From assembly GCA_018242625.1 (NCBI GenBank), contig JAFEBO010000008.1, positions 744,001 to 808,000 on the forward strand: DNA of 64,000 bases. Reading direction: 5' to 3'. Made by a program: the position numbers and the translations under genes. The number at the start of each line of letters is the position of its first letter. The stretch's first letter is position 1. This stretch comes from Planctomycetota bacterium. Lineage in GTDB: Bacteria > Planctomycetota > Phycisphaerae > Phycisphaerales > UBA1924. Below are positions 9,728 through 19,429 of the stretch, piece after piece. The notes under the pieces were generated by a model. The model searched no databases and was not told where the DNA came from. It saw only the letters and a list, made by a program, of their open reading frames with translations.

Positions 9728-12130
9728 CTACAAACACACATATTCATTGTACGCAGCAACAAAGACGTTAAAATCATTGTCATCCACAACCCAATCGCAG
9801 TTCAAGTCGGCCGGACAATATGTCCGCATTCTATTGTCATAGCAGTCAAAAAGATCATACTCAACTATAAAATACGCAAAGTCAAGATCGTCTACAAAGC
9901 CATCTCGATTAAAATCACATGGACATTCGTCACACGGACAGCTATTGGGGTCGTCAGACCACTTTTGCCAGTGCCCAAAGTAGAAAGAGGGTTTGTATTC
10001 ACCACCAGCGAAGTAAAACTTGCCCCCAGCGTACAAATCAGTCGAATGGACAACTAGCGAAACAGGACCATAGTCATACCACTGCGTTTGCGCAAAAGCC
10101 TGCTTTCCCCACCAGCATACCCATCCCGCACCATCCCATATAGCGAGATGTTGCTGAGAATAATGAGCGCTTCCGACCATTTCGAATTTACCTCCAACAA
10201 CGATCTCGCCGGAAGAGAATTGAACAATGCAACGTACTGCATCGTTTGTGCCTCCATCCATCGTTTCCCACTGATTGGACCCACTGTTCCAGATAGCTAT
10301 GTTATTTGCCACAATGGCACCGTTATCGACGTAGTCAAACTGACCGCCAACAGCTAGCGTTCCGTTTTGCAATTCGACAACTGTGTAAACAACTCCCGAA
10401 GTTCCCTGTCCCAACTCGCTCCACGCGACTCCGTTCCACTCCGCTATTCCACGAGCGTCGCTGCCGTTTGAATGTAAAAAGCCGCCGGCAGCAACAATGT
10501 TCCCGTTGCCGCGCTGAATAATTGCGCGGACTTCACCGTCGGAAAAGCCGGAGCCAATAGCCGACCATCCAGTACCATTCCATCTTGCTATCCGGTTCAT
10601 CGGAGTGGATGCGGATAGTGTAAATTCGCCTCCCGCAATAACATCTCCATTGGATAGAACAGCGAGTGCGTTAACCTGGCCATTAAAGCCACTGCCCATT
10701 GCGGACCAAATCCAAGCACTACCTGTCCAATGCGCCTTAGCGATGTAGTTCGCCGGTGCGCCGCTTGATGTGGTGAAGTTACCACCTGCGACTATGTCCC
10801 CGTTGGGCATCTCTGCAACGGCAAGCACATTGCGAGTTTCACTCGGCCCACCAAAGCCCGTTCCGATGGGTACCCAATTTGTGCCATCATGGCGCGCGAT
10901 ACCATTTACTTGTTGGCCACCCGCCCAATTGAATTCTCCGGCGGCAATTAACCCATTAACGCTACCATACGCCAAGCAAGAAATGGCTCGGTCCATGCCA
11001 GTACCAAGCGGCGACCAGTTTGTCCCATTCCAGTTTGCGATATTTCTCGCAAACGTGTTTCCCGCGATATTGTATGTCCCACCCACAACCAACATGCCTT
11101 GGTAAATAGTTAGTGCCCGCCCGATACCAATATTAGCCCCGTGGTTTTGCAGATAGGAATGAATGCCGCCATCAAGAGATGCCCATCCACTTCCGGTCCA
11201 TCTGGAGATTCCTAACATATCGGCGGGGCCGGCGCCTAAAAAGTGACCCGCAGCGTACAAGTCTCCGCCGTGTTCCATCAAGGCGTTCACCTGGGCATTC
11301 AAGCCCGTTCCAAGTGGCACCCAGTTCGTGCTGTTCCATTTGGCAACCCGATTTACCGAAGTCGCGCAGGACATTGTGAATTCGCCAGCCGCAATTAAAT
11401 CTCCATTGGATCTTTCACAAATCGCGTGCACCGGCGCGTCAAAGCCGCTACCGTAAGCACTCCAAGTGCTACCGTTCCACTTCGCAATATACTTCGCTTG
11501 AACCCCTCCAGCAGTTGTAAAAGATCCGCCAACAGCCAAATCGCTGTTCGAAAGTTCCAGCAAACAGTTAACTTCACCACTAGTGCCGGCCCCGATAGCG
11601 GTCCAGGATGTTCCATCCCAGCGTGCGATATTGCTCGCACCGACGCCGCCGATTGTTGAAAAACTACCGGCTGCGATCAGGTCTCCGGCGGATGTGACTA
11701 GCAATTTGTACACGAAGCCACTGGACACGGCAAGTGTTTGCCAGCTATTTCCCGACAGGTACCTGATCTTGCCGCCAGTGGATACGAACAAGGTCGAGTT
11801 GTAAACAACAATCGATTCGATTGTGCATTCGCCGTCGCACGCATCACCCAAAGAATGCCATTCGTATCCGTCCCACATCGCAATGTTTTTTACGCTATCC
11901 GCATTGCCCGCAAACCGAAACGAGCCGCCGACGATTAAGTTCGTTGTCGCACTGCCCGGCGGCTGCCAAGCTGCGAAAGAGGAGACTATTCCGTTTTCAT
12001 TGAAATCCAAGGGTGGAATGCTTCCCACGCCAGGCGCGCCTTCTGCCGGACTCCATGAACCACGCGGCACTACGGCGTGCGCGGAAAGAATCACCATGGA
12101 GATAAAAAGAGCAACCAAAAATTTGCACAT
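9728..12130 (-). CDS. Secreted beta-propeller-repeat protein with dockerin-like EF-hand tail
   Basis: 800 residues with a signal peptide (MCKFLVALFISMVILSAHAV). About 13 imperfect repeats of roughly 50 residues carry the core IARWNGTxWSxxGxGF followed by VxALxxxxNGDLIAAGEF, resembling delta-60/WD-like propeller blades. The C-terminus is Cys/Asp-rich with two EF-hand loops (CDFNRDGFVDDLDFAYF and DLNCDWVVDDNDF), matching the dockerin-like tails of planctomycete extracellular proteins. The ATG follows a strong ribosome site (GGAGGCACCAC). Base composition is clearly more AT-rich than neighbouring genes, suggesting foreign origin or different selection. Confidence 0.8.
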   Translation of the reverse strand: MCKFLVALFISMVILSAHAVVPRGSWSPAEGAPGVGSIPPLDFNENGIVSSFAAWQPPGSATTNLIVGGSFRFAGNADSVKNIAMWDGYEWHSLGDACDGECTIESIVVYNSTLFVSTGGKIRYLSGNSWQTLAVSSGFVYKLLVTSAGDLIAAGSFSTIGGVGASNIARWDGTSWTAIGAGTSGEVNCLLELSNSDLAVGGSFTTAGGVQAKYIAKWNGSTWSAYGSGFDAPVHAICERSNGDLIAAGEFTMSCATSVNRVAKWNSTNWVPLGTGLNAQVNALMEHGGDLYAAGHFLGAGPADMLGISRWTGSGWASLDGGIHSYLQNHGANIGIGRALTIYQGMLVVGGTYNIAGNTFARNIANWNGTNWSPLGTGMDRAISCLAYGSVNGLIAAGEFNWAGGQQVNGIARHDGTNWVPIGTGFGGPSETRNVLAVAEMPNGDIVAGGNFTTSSGAPANYIAKAHWTGSAWIWSAMGSGFNGQVNALAVLSNGDVIAGGEFTLSASTPMNRIARWNGTGWSAIGSGFSDGEVRAIIQRGNGNIVAAGGFLHSNGSDARGIAEWNGVAWSELGQGTSGVVYTVVELQNGTLAVGGQFDYVDNGAIVANNIAIWNSGSNQWETMDGGTNDAVRCIVQFSSGEIVVGGKFEMVGSAHYSQQHLAIWDGAGWVCWWGKQAFAQTQWYDYGPVSLVVHSTDLYAGGKFYFAGGEYKPSFYFGHWQKWSDDPNSCPCDECPCDFNRDGFVDDLDFAYFIVEYDLFDCYDNRMRTYCPADLNCDWVVDDNDFNVFVAAYNEYVCL

Positions 12131-12240
12131 GTGGTGCCTCCTGCATTCGTCGCGAAAGAAGATCCAATCGCGTGACATCAGAAGCGTACCCGATTTTCAG
12201 TTTCCGTGTTGCAAGAATAGTCAGACCACGAGAAGAGGGA

Positions 12241-12270
12241 AAAAAAGACGCCGAACTCTCGTTCGGCGTC
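12241..12270 (-). terminator. Intrinsic terminator after pseudopilin gene
   Basis: A perfect 9-bp stem, GACGCCGAA (12247-12255) with TTCGGCGTC (12262-12270), has a 6-nt loop. Read on the minus strand it is followed by six T residues. It lies 34 nt after the prepilin-like gene stop and is the clearest terminator in the window. Confidence 0.9.
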
Positions 12271-12304
12271 TCTCGAAACATGCATTTTGCAGGCTGAAAG
12301 GGAT

Positions 12305-13396
12305 TTAGTCAAACCAGAATTTGTCAACGGTCATTTCGGTCACAGCGCCCGAGGTGCCGTCGAACTTGGCCCAGTTGGCGTCGCCGGCCTTGTTGCCCCA
12401 GCAGCGGAGGTAGTTGTTGCGGCGGACGTTAATGTTGTTGGTCGCAAGGAGCGAGTCCTGCGCGTCCGGGTCGTAGCTCTTGCCGTCTGTGTTGGTCGCC
12501 GAGTCATCTTCGTTGGCGAAGATGTTGTCGTACTTGAGCAGAGCGTTCGAGACGCCGGGATAGACGATCGAGATGTTGTCTGGATCGGGCTTGGTCTCGA
12601 ACTGGACCGAGTTGTCGTTGCGGGCGACGTTGCCTTCCCACGACGTGCGAGCGCCGTGGATCAGCAGCGTGGCCGAGGTGTTGGCCTGAACCTGGCCGAG
12701 GGTGCTGTCGCCGCGCATCGCGCCGGTCGACGGGAGGCTCCAGGTGCCGTTCTCAGCCTTGAACCAGGGGCCGCGGTTGCCCACGACGGCCTGCGAGGCA
12801 TCGAAGTTGCTGGTCCAACTATAGCGACGGGCGCCGTAGGGAACCGTGAACGCGTAGGAGCAGCCGCCGCCCGGGGGAACCAGGCCGCCGGCGCCCTTCT
12901 GAGCAAGGTCGCCACCCGTGGCGCTCGGATAAGCCTGGAAGGAGGGGTCGAGCACGGCCTGCGTGCGCTTGTTCGTGTCGGTCACACCTTCGGGCTTGCT
13001 GTACTGGTAGTACGGCATGGCCTTGATGTTGCCGTCGGCTTCGGCCGGGCTCACGAGGATTTCGGGGCCGAACGAGCCGTTGTAGATCAGGAGGGACATC
13101 ATGTAACGCGGGATGTCCTTCTGATACTTGTTCTTGGCGTTGGTGCCGTCGGTCTTGATGTTCGGGATCGTGTCGTTCACGTCGATCGAGCTCGGCAGCG
13201 GATAGTTATCCTGGTTCTGACCGGCCCAGGTCACCATCGACTGGTGGACCGAACGAACCTGCGTGCCGTCCTTGAGCTGGCGGGCCGCAGCGCGGGCCTT
13301 GCCCAGGGCGGGGAGCAGGATGCCGATGAGCAGGGCGATGATCGCGATCACGACCAGCAGCTCGATCAGCGTAAAGCCTGACTTGCGAGACTTCAT
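12305..13396 (-). CDS. Type II secretion/prepilin-type N-terminal cleavage/methylation protein
   Basis: 363 residues. The N-terminus [20 protein letters not shown] is a textbook type IV prepilin signal (Gly before Phe-Thr-Leu-Ile-Glu), followed by an amphipathic helix [13 protein letters not shown]. The rest is a globular extracellular domain rich in Asn/Gly/Ser (e.g. [19 protein letters not shown]-like segments near the C-terminus). Planctomycetes encode many such pseudopilins of unknown function. The ATG is placed by GGAGAATCTCACA. A strong terminator follows and 573 nt without a gene precede it, so it is probably a single-gene transcript. Confidence 0.85.
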   Translation of the reverse strand: MKSRKSGFTLIELLVVIAIIALLIGILLPALGKARAAARQLKDGTQVRSVHQSMVTWAGQNQDNYPLPSSIDVNDTIPNIKTDGTNAKNKYQKDIPRYMMSLLIYNGSFGPEILVSPAEADGNIKAMPYYQYSKPEGVTDTNKRTQAVLDPSFQAYPSATGGDLAQKGAGGLVPPGGGCSYAFTVPYGARRYSWTSNFDASQAVVGNRGPWFKAENGTWSLPSTGAMRGDSTLGQVQANTSATLLIHGARTSWEGNVARNDNSVQFETKPDPDNISIVYPGVSNALLKYDNIFANEDDSATNTDGKSYDPDAQDSLLATNNINVRRNNYLRCWGNKAGDANWAKFDGTSGAVTEMTVDKFWFD

Positions 13397-13969
13397 TGTG
13401 AGATTCTCCTGACCGGCAAGCATTCACGCTTCCCGATCACGTTTTCTGACCACGGCCGACTTGAACGACCAACGCGGAGCGAAATATCGCCCCAAAGTCT
13501 GATCGCGCCATCGGGCAGGATCCTCGCGGCGGGCCGTTGGACCTCGCGAATCATGCCGATGGGGCTTCCGGATTGTCGGCAGGTCGCTCACGCCCTTGGT
13601 CAATGCCATGGGGCGGAACAGTGTGGGGCCGCAAGGACCCCGATAAGAACGCCTCGGAAAACTTCCGACGGTGCAATCAGATACCCGATGGGTATGCCTC
13701 TGACGCGTGCGCCCTGCCAGTCAGATTGTCAACCCCCACGCCCATTCCAATGAGCCCCGGTTCACACCGGCTCTCCTTGGAAGTACCCAAAAGTACGCCT
13801 GAATGTTCGTGGGTCAAGGAAAGCGGTTCCACGGATTAAAAAAGGGGTGATAATTTCAAGAGTCCCGACGCAGAAACAGCCCCGCCCCCTCCGCCGCCTT
13901 CTGTTTCATCCTCGCTCCCGACCATGAAACAGGGCGTCCAAGCTCCCGCCTCCCCACAAGGAAAACCCG
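13397..13969. other. Intergenic region between divergent pseudopilin and RidA genes
   Basis: 573 nt holding the 5' regions of both divergent genes. No open frame has recognisable coding character. A small dyad ATACCC-GAT-GGGTAT lies at 13681-13695, and a GC hairpin (CCGGTTCACACCGG) is near 13756. I could not place promoters reliably. Confidence 0.5.
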
Positions 13970-14434
13970 ATGTCGATCACCCCCGAACAGCGACTGGCAC
14001 AAATCGGAGTCACCCTCCCCCCCGCCGTGCCCCCCGTCGCCGCCTACATCCCCGTCCGCATCACGCGCGGCACGGCCTTCGTCGCCGGCCAGATCCCCAT
14101 GCGCGAAGGCAAACTGATCGCCTCGGGCGCGGTCCCAGCGGCAGTGTCCGTCCCCCAGGCCGTGGAATGCGCCCGCCAGTGCGCCATCAACGCGCTCGCC
14201 GCCCTCAAGGCAGAACTGGGCGAACTCTCCCGCATCCGCCAGATCGTCCGAGTGGGCGTCTTTGTCGCGTGCTCGCCGGACTTCACCGATCACCCGCAGG
14301 TCGCCAACGGGGCGAGCGAGTTTTTGCAGCAGGTCTTTGGCGATGCCGGCAAGCACGCGCGAGCGGCGGTCGGAGCGCCGAGCCTGCCGCGCGGGGCTCC
14401 GGTAGAGGTTGAACTGGTGTGCGAGGTGGAGTGA
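13970..14434 (+). CDS. RidA (YjgF/YER057c/UK114) family protein
   Basis: 154 residues covering a complete RidA fold of the longer, TdcF-like group. The frame shows RGTAFVAGQIPMREGKL, AVECARQCAINALAALKAELG, QIVRVGVFVACSPDFTDHPQ and C-terminal ARAAVGAPSLPRGAPVEVE, where the Arg and the terminal Glu normally form the active site for hydrolysing reactive enamine/imine intermediates. A clear ribosome site (AAGGAAAACCCG) sets the ATG. It is convergent with the ligase gene (18 nt apart). Confidence 0.85.
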   Translation: MSITPEQRLAQIGVTLPPAVPPVAAYIPVRITRGTAFVAGQIPMREGKLIASGAVPAAVSVPQAVECARQCAINALAALKAELGELSRIRQIVRVGVFVACSPDFTDHPQVANGASEFLQQVFGDAGKHARAAVGAPSLPRGAPVEVELVCEVE

Positions 14435-14452
14435 AGAAGAAGCCGGCGTTCC

Positions 14453-15922
14453 TCACGCTTTCGCCAGCGCCTTGAGCTCCCGTCGCATGACCTTTCCGGT
14501 CGGGTTGCGAGGCAGCGCATCCATCCGGCGGATCTCCGTCGGCACCTTGTAACCGGCCAGGTTCTGCCGGCACCAGACGAGCAGCGCCGTCTCATCAAAC
14601 GCGGCGCCTTCCTTCATCTCAACAAACGCGAGCGGCAATTCGCCCCGCATCGGGTCGGGAAGGCCGACGACTCCGCTCGCGTGGACGCTCGGGTGGCGCT
14701 CGAGCACTTCCTCGATCTCGCGCGGGAAGACGTTCTCGCCGCCGACGATCAGCATCTCCTTGAGCCGCCCGGTGATGAAAAGGTGTCCGTCGCTGTCGAA
14801 GCGACCGATGTCGCCCGTGCGGAAGTAGCCCGAATCGCTGAAGGCACGCGCCGTCTCGGCGGGCAGGTTGTAGTAGCCCTTCATGATGTTGGGGCCCTTC
14901 ATCCACACCTCGCCGTCGGTGTTGGGCGGCAGCGTTCGCCCCGTCGCCGTGTCCACGATCCGCTGGTCGATCTCCGGAAGCGGCTTGCCCACCGAACCGG
15001 CGCGGAATTCGTGCGGCCGGCACCAGTTGGTCACCGGCGAAGTCTCGGTCAGGCCGTACCCCTCGTTGATGGTCACGCCGAACTTCTCGCGGAACGCATC
15101 GCGCACCGCCCCGGGCAGCGGCTCGCCCCCCGAAACGACGTAGCGCAGCGAGCGGAAGTCTTCCGGCTTGGCGTCCTTGGCGTGCAGGAGCGCGTTGTAC
15201 ATCGACGGGATCGCGACCAGCACGGTCGGACGATGTTCGCGCAACAGCCGGATGATCTTCCCCGGCACGAACCGCGCCGTGTAGATGGTCTTGATGCCGC
15301 CCGCAAGGGGCAGCAGCGTCAGCACCGTCAGACCGAAGGTGTGAAACTGGGGCAGGACGCCGAGCATGGAATCGGCGCGGGAGAAATCGACCCAGTCACG
15401 CACCTGCCGGATGTTCGATTCGATGTTGCCGTGCGAGAGCATCACGCCCTTGGGCTTGCCGCTCGTGCCCGAGGTGTAGAGCAGGATGGCCGTGTCGTCA
15501 TCCGCGGCCGGCGCGGGCCAGCGGAAATCGGGGACGCCGCCAAAGTCGATTTCGTCCACAAAGAGCAGGCGCCCCACCCGCGGCGCATACCCCAGGTGCT
15601 CGATCATCCCGCGTGCGGTCACGACCGTATCGGTCCCGCAGTCGTCGATGACGTACTGCAGCTCCTCCTTCTTGAGCAGGTAATTGAGCGGCACGACCGT
15701 CTTGCCGAGCGTCATCGCCGCGATCGCGGCGGCGGGGAACCCCCCTCCCGTCGGCAGCAGGACCCCCACCGTCCGGCTCTGGCAGCGGGCCTCGATCGCC
15801 GAGGCGATGTGGTAGATGGCGATCAGAAGCTCGAAGTTGCGGGTGGTCCGGCGATCGTCGATCGAGGCGATCGACCCGGGATGCGAAACGAGCTGCCAGA
15901 GGATCGGGCGATGGACGGTCAC
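14453..15922 (-). CDS. AMP-dependent acyl-CoA synthetase/ligase
   Basis: 489 residues of the ANL superfamily. It has P-loop LLYTSGTSGKPKGVMLSH, VAIPSMYNAL, SGGEPLP, the A5 motif NEGYGLTETSP, A7 YFRTGDIGRFD, A8 GRLKEMLIVGGENVFPREIE and the A10 Lys in NPTGKVMRREL. It activates a carboxylic acid, probably a fatty acid, via acyl-adenylate. GTG is chosen because GGAG lies 6 nt before it and it starts just before the conserved region; the frame is open upstream into the divergent SPOR gene. Only about 90 nt separate the divergent starts. Confidence 0.87.
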   Translation of the reverse strand: MTVHRPILWQLVSHPGSIASIDDRRTTRNFELLIAIYHIASAIEARCQSRTVGVLLPTGGGFPAAAIAAMTLGKTVVPLNYLLKKEELQYVIDDCGTDTVVTARGMIEHLGYAPRVGRLLFVDEIDFGGVPDFRWPAPAADDDTAILLYTSGTSGKPKGVMLSHGNIESNIRQVRDWVDFSRADSMLGVLPQFHTFGLTVLTLLPLAGGIKTIYTARFVPGKIIRLLREHRPTVLVAIPSMYNALLHAKDAKPEDFRSLRYVVSGGEPLPGAVRDAFREKFGVTINEGYGLTETSPVTNWCRPHEFRAGSVGKPLPEIDQRIVDTATGRTLPPNTDGEVWMKGPNIMKGYYNLPAETARAFSDSGYFRTGDIGRFDSDGHLFITGRLKEMLIVGGENVFPREIEEVLERHPSVHASGVVGLPDPMRGELPLAFVEMKEGAAFDETALLVWCRQNLAGYKVPTEIRRMDALPRNPTGKVMRRELKALAKA

Positions 15923-16013
15923 GCGGGACTCCGGGGAAAGTTGGTCGCAAACGGGCCGGGCGACGATAATAACGAACCGGTCCGGCCGGACCGGAAGCGA
16001 GGAACCACGAGCA

Positions 16014-16838
16014 ATGAAAGTCTGGACTCCCAAGTCGTGCACGGTGGGCCTGGCAATCGCGGTCTCGCTCGCGATATTCCTGGGCGGTTGCTCCTCGTCG
16101 CAGAAGGCCGGGCAGGCCGACTACAAGGAGCTGTACAACCAGCACCGCTACGCCGACGCCTACAAGGCCGCCCTCGAGGCCCAGACCGAGGGTTCCACCG
16201 TTCAGAAAGAGCAGGCCGCCCTCATCGCCGGGCTCTCCGCCGCCGCGCTGGGCAAGGACGACGAGGCCGAGAGGATCCTCCGCCCGCTCACCAAGAGCGG
16301 CGACAAGAGCATCTCCGGGCGCGCCGAAGCCCAGCTCGGGCTTATCGCCTACGAACACGACCGCCACGCCGAGGCCTCCGAACTCCTGACCGACGCGGCG
16401 GGCAAGCTCTCGGGCGACGAGGCGGCGCGGGCTTCGCTGTACGCGGGCGATGCGCTGCGGGCCCAGGGACGGATCAGCGACGCCAAGGCGAGCTACGAAC
16501 GCGCCCAGACCCAGGTGCAGAACGACAGCACGCTCAAGGTCCTGATCTCCGACCGCCTCGCGGCCGTGAGCGGCCAGCAGCGCAGCGGCACCGGGCAGTT
16601 CACCGTGCAGCTCGGGGCCTTCAGCAGTTTCCAGCGGGCCCAGGTCCAGGCCGATCGCTACCGCGTGCGGGCCCAGGCGGCGGGCATGTCGACCCCCCGC
16701 ATCGTGCAGACAACAAACACGCAAGGCGCCAAGGTCTACGCCGTGCGCGTCGGCCGCTTCGCCTCTCGCAGCGCCGCTGAAACGGCCCAGAAGGCCCTGG
16801 GCTCAGAGGCGAAGGTCATGACCGCGACCAACGAATGA
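16014..16838 (+). CDS. SPOR-domain lipoprotein with TPR-like repeats
   Basis: 274 residues. The signal peptide ends in lipobox LGGC (Cys about residue 24). The central part (30-190) is helical and Ala-rich with TPR-like units (YKELYNQHRYADAYKAALEA). The C-terminus from about 198 is a SPOR domain (FTVQLGAFSSFQRAQVQADR ... KVYAVRVGRFASRSAAETAQ), which binds denuded peptidoglycan glycan strands at division sites. ATG follows GAGGAACCACGAGC. It is convergent with acpS, with two bases between the stop codons. Confidence 0.85.
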   Translation: MKVWTPKSCTVGLAIAVSLAIFLGGCSSSQKAGQADYKELYNQHRYADAYKAALEAQTEGSTVQKEQAALIAGLSAAALGKDDEAERILRPLTKSGDKSISGRAEAQLGLIAYEHDRHAEASELLTDAAGKLSGDEAARASLYAGDALRAQGRISDAKASYERAQTQVQNDSTLKVLISDRLAAVSGQQRSGTGQFTVQLGAFSSFQRAQVQADRYRVRAQAAGMSTPRIVQTTNTQGAKVYAVRVGRFASRSAAETAQKALGSEAKVMTATNE

Positions 16839-16840
16839 CC

Positions 16841-17230
16841 TCATGATTCGAGGATCACCGAGGCGATCGCAAACGCGGCGGCGTGGCTGATGCTGATGTG
16901 CCAGCGGGAAGCGCCAAGAGCCCCCGCGATCTCGAGCGCTTTGCCGTGAAGCCGCAGGGAGGGCGCTCCCGAGGGCTCGTTCACCACTTCGGCATCCGTC
17001 CACGCGATCCCGCTCCGCCATCCGGTGCCGATGGCCTTGAGCGCCGCCTCCTTCGCCGCGAAACGGCCGGCGAAGTGTTCGGCACGGCGCACATCGGAGG
17101 CAAAGACGGCCGCGGCCTTGCGCTCCTCAGCGGTAAAGACTCGCTCCAGAAAATGGTCGCCGTGGTCGGCGATCATCTCGCGGATTCGGTCGACGCTGGT
17201 GAGATCTATGCCGTGCCCGACGATTGCCAT
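16841..17230 (-). CDS. acpS: Holo-[acyl-carrier-protein] synthase
   Basis: 129 residues, typical AcpS length. Diagnostic motifs are GHGIDLTSVDRI (metal-binding Asp), FTAEERKAAA, FAGRFAAKEAALKAIGTG (metal-binding Glu plus Lys) and C-terminal WHISISHAAAFAIASVI. The enzyme transfers 4'-phosphopantetheine from CoA to apo-ACP in the cytoplasm. The gene follows the zinc-ribbon gene after 13 nt and is probably the last gene of the grpE-side transcript. Confidence 0.92.
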   Translation of the reverse strand: MAIVGHGIDLTSVDRIREMIADHGDHFLERVFTAEERKAAAVFASDVRRAEHFAGRFAAKEAALKAIGTGWRSGIAWTDAEVVNEPSGAPSLRLHGKALEIAGALGASRWHISISHAAAFAIASVILES

Positions 17231-17243
17231 GAGGGTTTGCCGA

Positions 17244-17609
17244 TCAGTCGGACTTGGAAGCCTTGGGCGGCTTGGTTTTGGCGCCGGCTTTGGGCTCGGC
17301 GCGGGCCGGAGGATCCTTCTTTGCCGGTGCTTCGGGCTTGGCCGCCGGCTTGGCGTCCGCCGCCGGCGCATCGGCCGCGGGTTTGGAGCCGCCCTTCTCC
17401 GCTTCGGCCGCCTTCTTGTAGGAGTCGGAGCGGTAGTCGGTGATGTAAAAGCCCGAGCCCTTGAACATCAGGGCCGCGCCGGTGCCGATGAGGCGTTCGA
17501 GCTTGTTCTTGCCGCACTTTGGACATTTCTTGAGCACGGGCGCGGTCATGGACTGGAATTCTTCGAATTCGTGTCCGCAGGCCTTGCACTTGTAGTCGTA
17601 GGTGGGCAT
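17244..17609 (-). CDS. FmdB-family zinc ribbon protein
   Basis: 121 residues. The N-terminus MPTYDYKCKACGHEFEEFQ plus CPKCG gives the two CxxC knuckles of the FmdB/CxxC_CXXC_SSSS family, followed by GTGAALMFKGSGFYITDYRS. The C-terminal half is a low-complexity Ala/Pro/Lys tail, probably disordered. These proteins are regulators or accessory factors of unclear role. It lies between grpE and acpS on the same strand. Confidence 0.85.
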   Translation of the reverse strand: MPTYDYKCKACGHEFEEFQSMTAPVLKKCPKCGKNKLERLIGTGAALMFKGSGFYITDYRSDSYKKAAEAEKGGSKPAADAPAADAKPAAKPEAPAKKDPPARAEPKAGAKTKPPKASKSD

Positions 17610-17661
17610 GAAGAACACTCAGAGAAGCAGATAGCCAAATCAGGGCCCCGCTTCAGAGAAG

Positions 17662-18213
17662 CTACTGGGTGGGCGCGACGCTGACCTTGGCAGGACGGAT
17701 CACTTTGTCGGCGCCGCCCGCCGCGGCGCCCGCAAGGGAGTATCCCGCCTGGAAAGTGGCGACGATCTTGCCGGGCGCGATGCCTTCGGCCTGCTGCTGC
17801 ATGATGGCCTCGTGAATGCCGGGAACAAAGTCGTCGCCCGGCTTCGGATTGATCACGGTCAGGCCGAAGCCCTGAAGCACGCGGAGCATTTCTTCGCGGA
17901 TGACTTTTACGCCACCCACGATCTGCTCGGCCGAGACCTTGGACGTGTCCTGTCCGAGCGCAAGGTCGAAGTGATCGATCACGCTCACAAGCCCGCCGAC
18001 CACGCCGGCGATGCCCGTCGCCTTGGCGATCTGCTCGTTGGAGTACGACCGCTTCTGGTAATTCTGGAAGTCGGCCATGGTCCGCAGGGCGCGGCTGTTG
18101 GCGTCGGCCAGTTCGGTCTCCAGCCTGGCGATACGGTCGCGGAGCGCCTGGGTATCGGCCTCGCCCGTGTCGGAAATGTCCCATTCGTGCGGAATGTCGG
18201 GTTCGTTGCTCAT
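17662..18213 (-). CDS. grpE: GrpE nucleotide exchange factor
   Basis: 183 residues. After an acidic N-terminus comes the long helix (LRDRIARLETELADANSRAL, then MADFQNYQKRS) and the C-terminal beta domain with DDFVPGIHEAIMQQ and GKIVATFQAGYSLAG. It exchanges ADP on DnaK. The ATG at MSNEPD is preferred because a GAGAAG site sits 10 nt before it; an ATG four codons upstream has no room for one. No dnaK is in the window, though dnaJ lies directly upstream. Confidence 0.9.
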   Translation of the reverse strand: MSNEPDIPHEWDISDTGEADTQALRDRIARLETELADANSRALRTMADFQNYQKRSYSNEQIAKATGIAGVVGGLVSVIDHFDLALGQDTSKVSAEQIVGGVKVIREEMLRVLQGFGLTVINPKPGDDFVPGIHEAIMQQQAEGIAPGKIVATFQAGYSLAGAAAGGADKVIRPAKVSVAPTQ

Positions 18214-18261
18214 GTCAGCACGCATCTTCTCATGCTCTGCAAGCCGGGTGTGAAAAACAGG

Positions 18262-19425
18262 TTAGGCCCCGTGCATCAGGTCTTTGACCTTCTTCCAGAA
18301 GCCCTGGGTCTCGGGGAGGACCGCCTGGTCCTCGCTCGCCGCGTAATCCCGGAGCATCTTTTCCTGCGCCTTGGTCAGTTTGCGCGGCACTTCGACCTTG
18401 ACAGTGACGATGAGATTTCCCGGGCGTCCGGAGCGCAGCTCGGGCAGACCCTTGGAGCGTACCTCGAACGAGGCGCCAGGCTGGGTCGCCCGGGGGATCA
18501 CCAGTTTCGCCTTGCCGTCGAGCGTCGGAACGTCGATCTCGGCGCCGAGCGCCGCCTGCGCGAACGTGATCGGCAGCTCCAGGTGCAGGTTGTCGCCCTC
18601 ACGCTCAAAGAGCGTGTGCTCGCGCACGCGGATACCTACATGCAAGTCGCCCCGCAGCCCCTCCCCAGCGGGAGACAATTCCGGAGGAGGCGGCTCGCCC
18701 TCGCCCGCGACACGCACGGCCTGACCGTCCGACACGCCCGCTGGAATTTTGACGCCGATCGTGCGCTTGCGGGGCATGCGCCCCTTGCCCTTGCAGGTCT
18801 CGCAGAAGTCCTTGATGATCTGGCCGCGCCCCCGGCAGGCGGGACAAGCCGTCACCATTCGGAACATGCCCCCGAAGCCCGTCTGCTGCACCTTGCCCTG
18901 CCCCCCGCATGTCGGACACTTGATCGGGGCGCTGCCCTTCTTGGCCCCCGTGCCGGTGCAGGTCTCGCAGACATCAAGCCGCGTGAAGTGCACCTCGCGT
19001 TCAACCCCCGTGGACACCTCTTCCAGCGTGAGCTCGACTTCGGTCTCCAGGTCATACCCGCGTGCGACACCCCGACGCTGCCCGCCAAACCCACCCCCAC
19101 CCCCACCACCCCCGCCGAAGATGTCGTTGAACATCGAGAAGATATCCTCGACGTTCATGCGGCTGAAATCGTGGGCGGCGGGGCCGCGCGACTGACGCAG
19201 GCCGTCGTGCCCGTACTGGTCGTAGAGCTTGCGCTTCTCGGGGTCGGAAAGGACCTCGTAGGCGGCGGCGGCTTCTTTGAACTTGATTTCCGCTTCTGCG
19301 TCACCGGGGTTGCGGTCCGGGTGGTATTTGAGCGCGAGGCGCCGGTAGGAGCGTTTGATCTCCTCGCCGTCGGCGGTTCGCTCGACGCTCAGAATCTCGT
19401 AATAGTCTCGGGTGACGGAAGACAT
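18262..19425 (-). CDS. dnaJ: Chaperone DnaJ
   Basis: 387 residues, full-length type I DnaJ. The J-domain has the HPD motif in [12 protein letters not shown]; a G/F-like region ([16 protein letters not shown]) follows. All four zinc-finger repeats are present ([32 protein letters not shown]), then the two beta substrate-binding domains. It stimulates DnaK ATPase and delivers unfolded clients. The ATG before SSVTRDYYE is used. The 240-nt leader contains repeats and a remnant gene. Confidence 0.93.
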   Translation of the reverse strand: MSSVTRDYYEILSVERTADGEEIKRSYRRLALKYHPDRNPGDAEAEIKFKEAAAAYEVLSDPEKRKLYDQYGHDGLRQSRGPAAHDFSRMNVEDIFSMFNDIFGGGGGGGGGFGGQRRGVARGYDLETEVELTLEEVSTGVEREVHFTRLDVCETCTGTGAKKGSAPIKCPTCGGQGKVQQTGFGGMFRMVTACPACRGRGQIIKDFCETCKGKGRMPRKRTIGVKIPAGVSDGQAVRVAGEGEPPPPELSPAGEGLRGDLHVGIRVREHTLFEREGDNLHLELPITFAQAALGAEIDVPTLDGKAKLVIPRATQPGASFEVRSKGLPELRSGRPGNLIVTVKVEVPRKLTKAQEKMLRDYAASEDQAVLPETQGFWKKVKDLMHGA

Positions 19426-19429
19426 TTCG

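Noticed and set aside
14681..16780. 699-residue plus-strand open frame
   Set aside because: Antisense to the acyl-CoA ligase and then out of frame with the SPOR protein; Arg-rich shadow.
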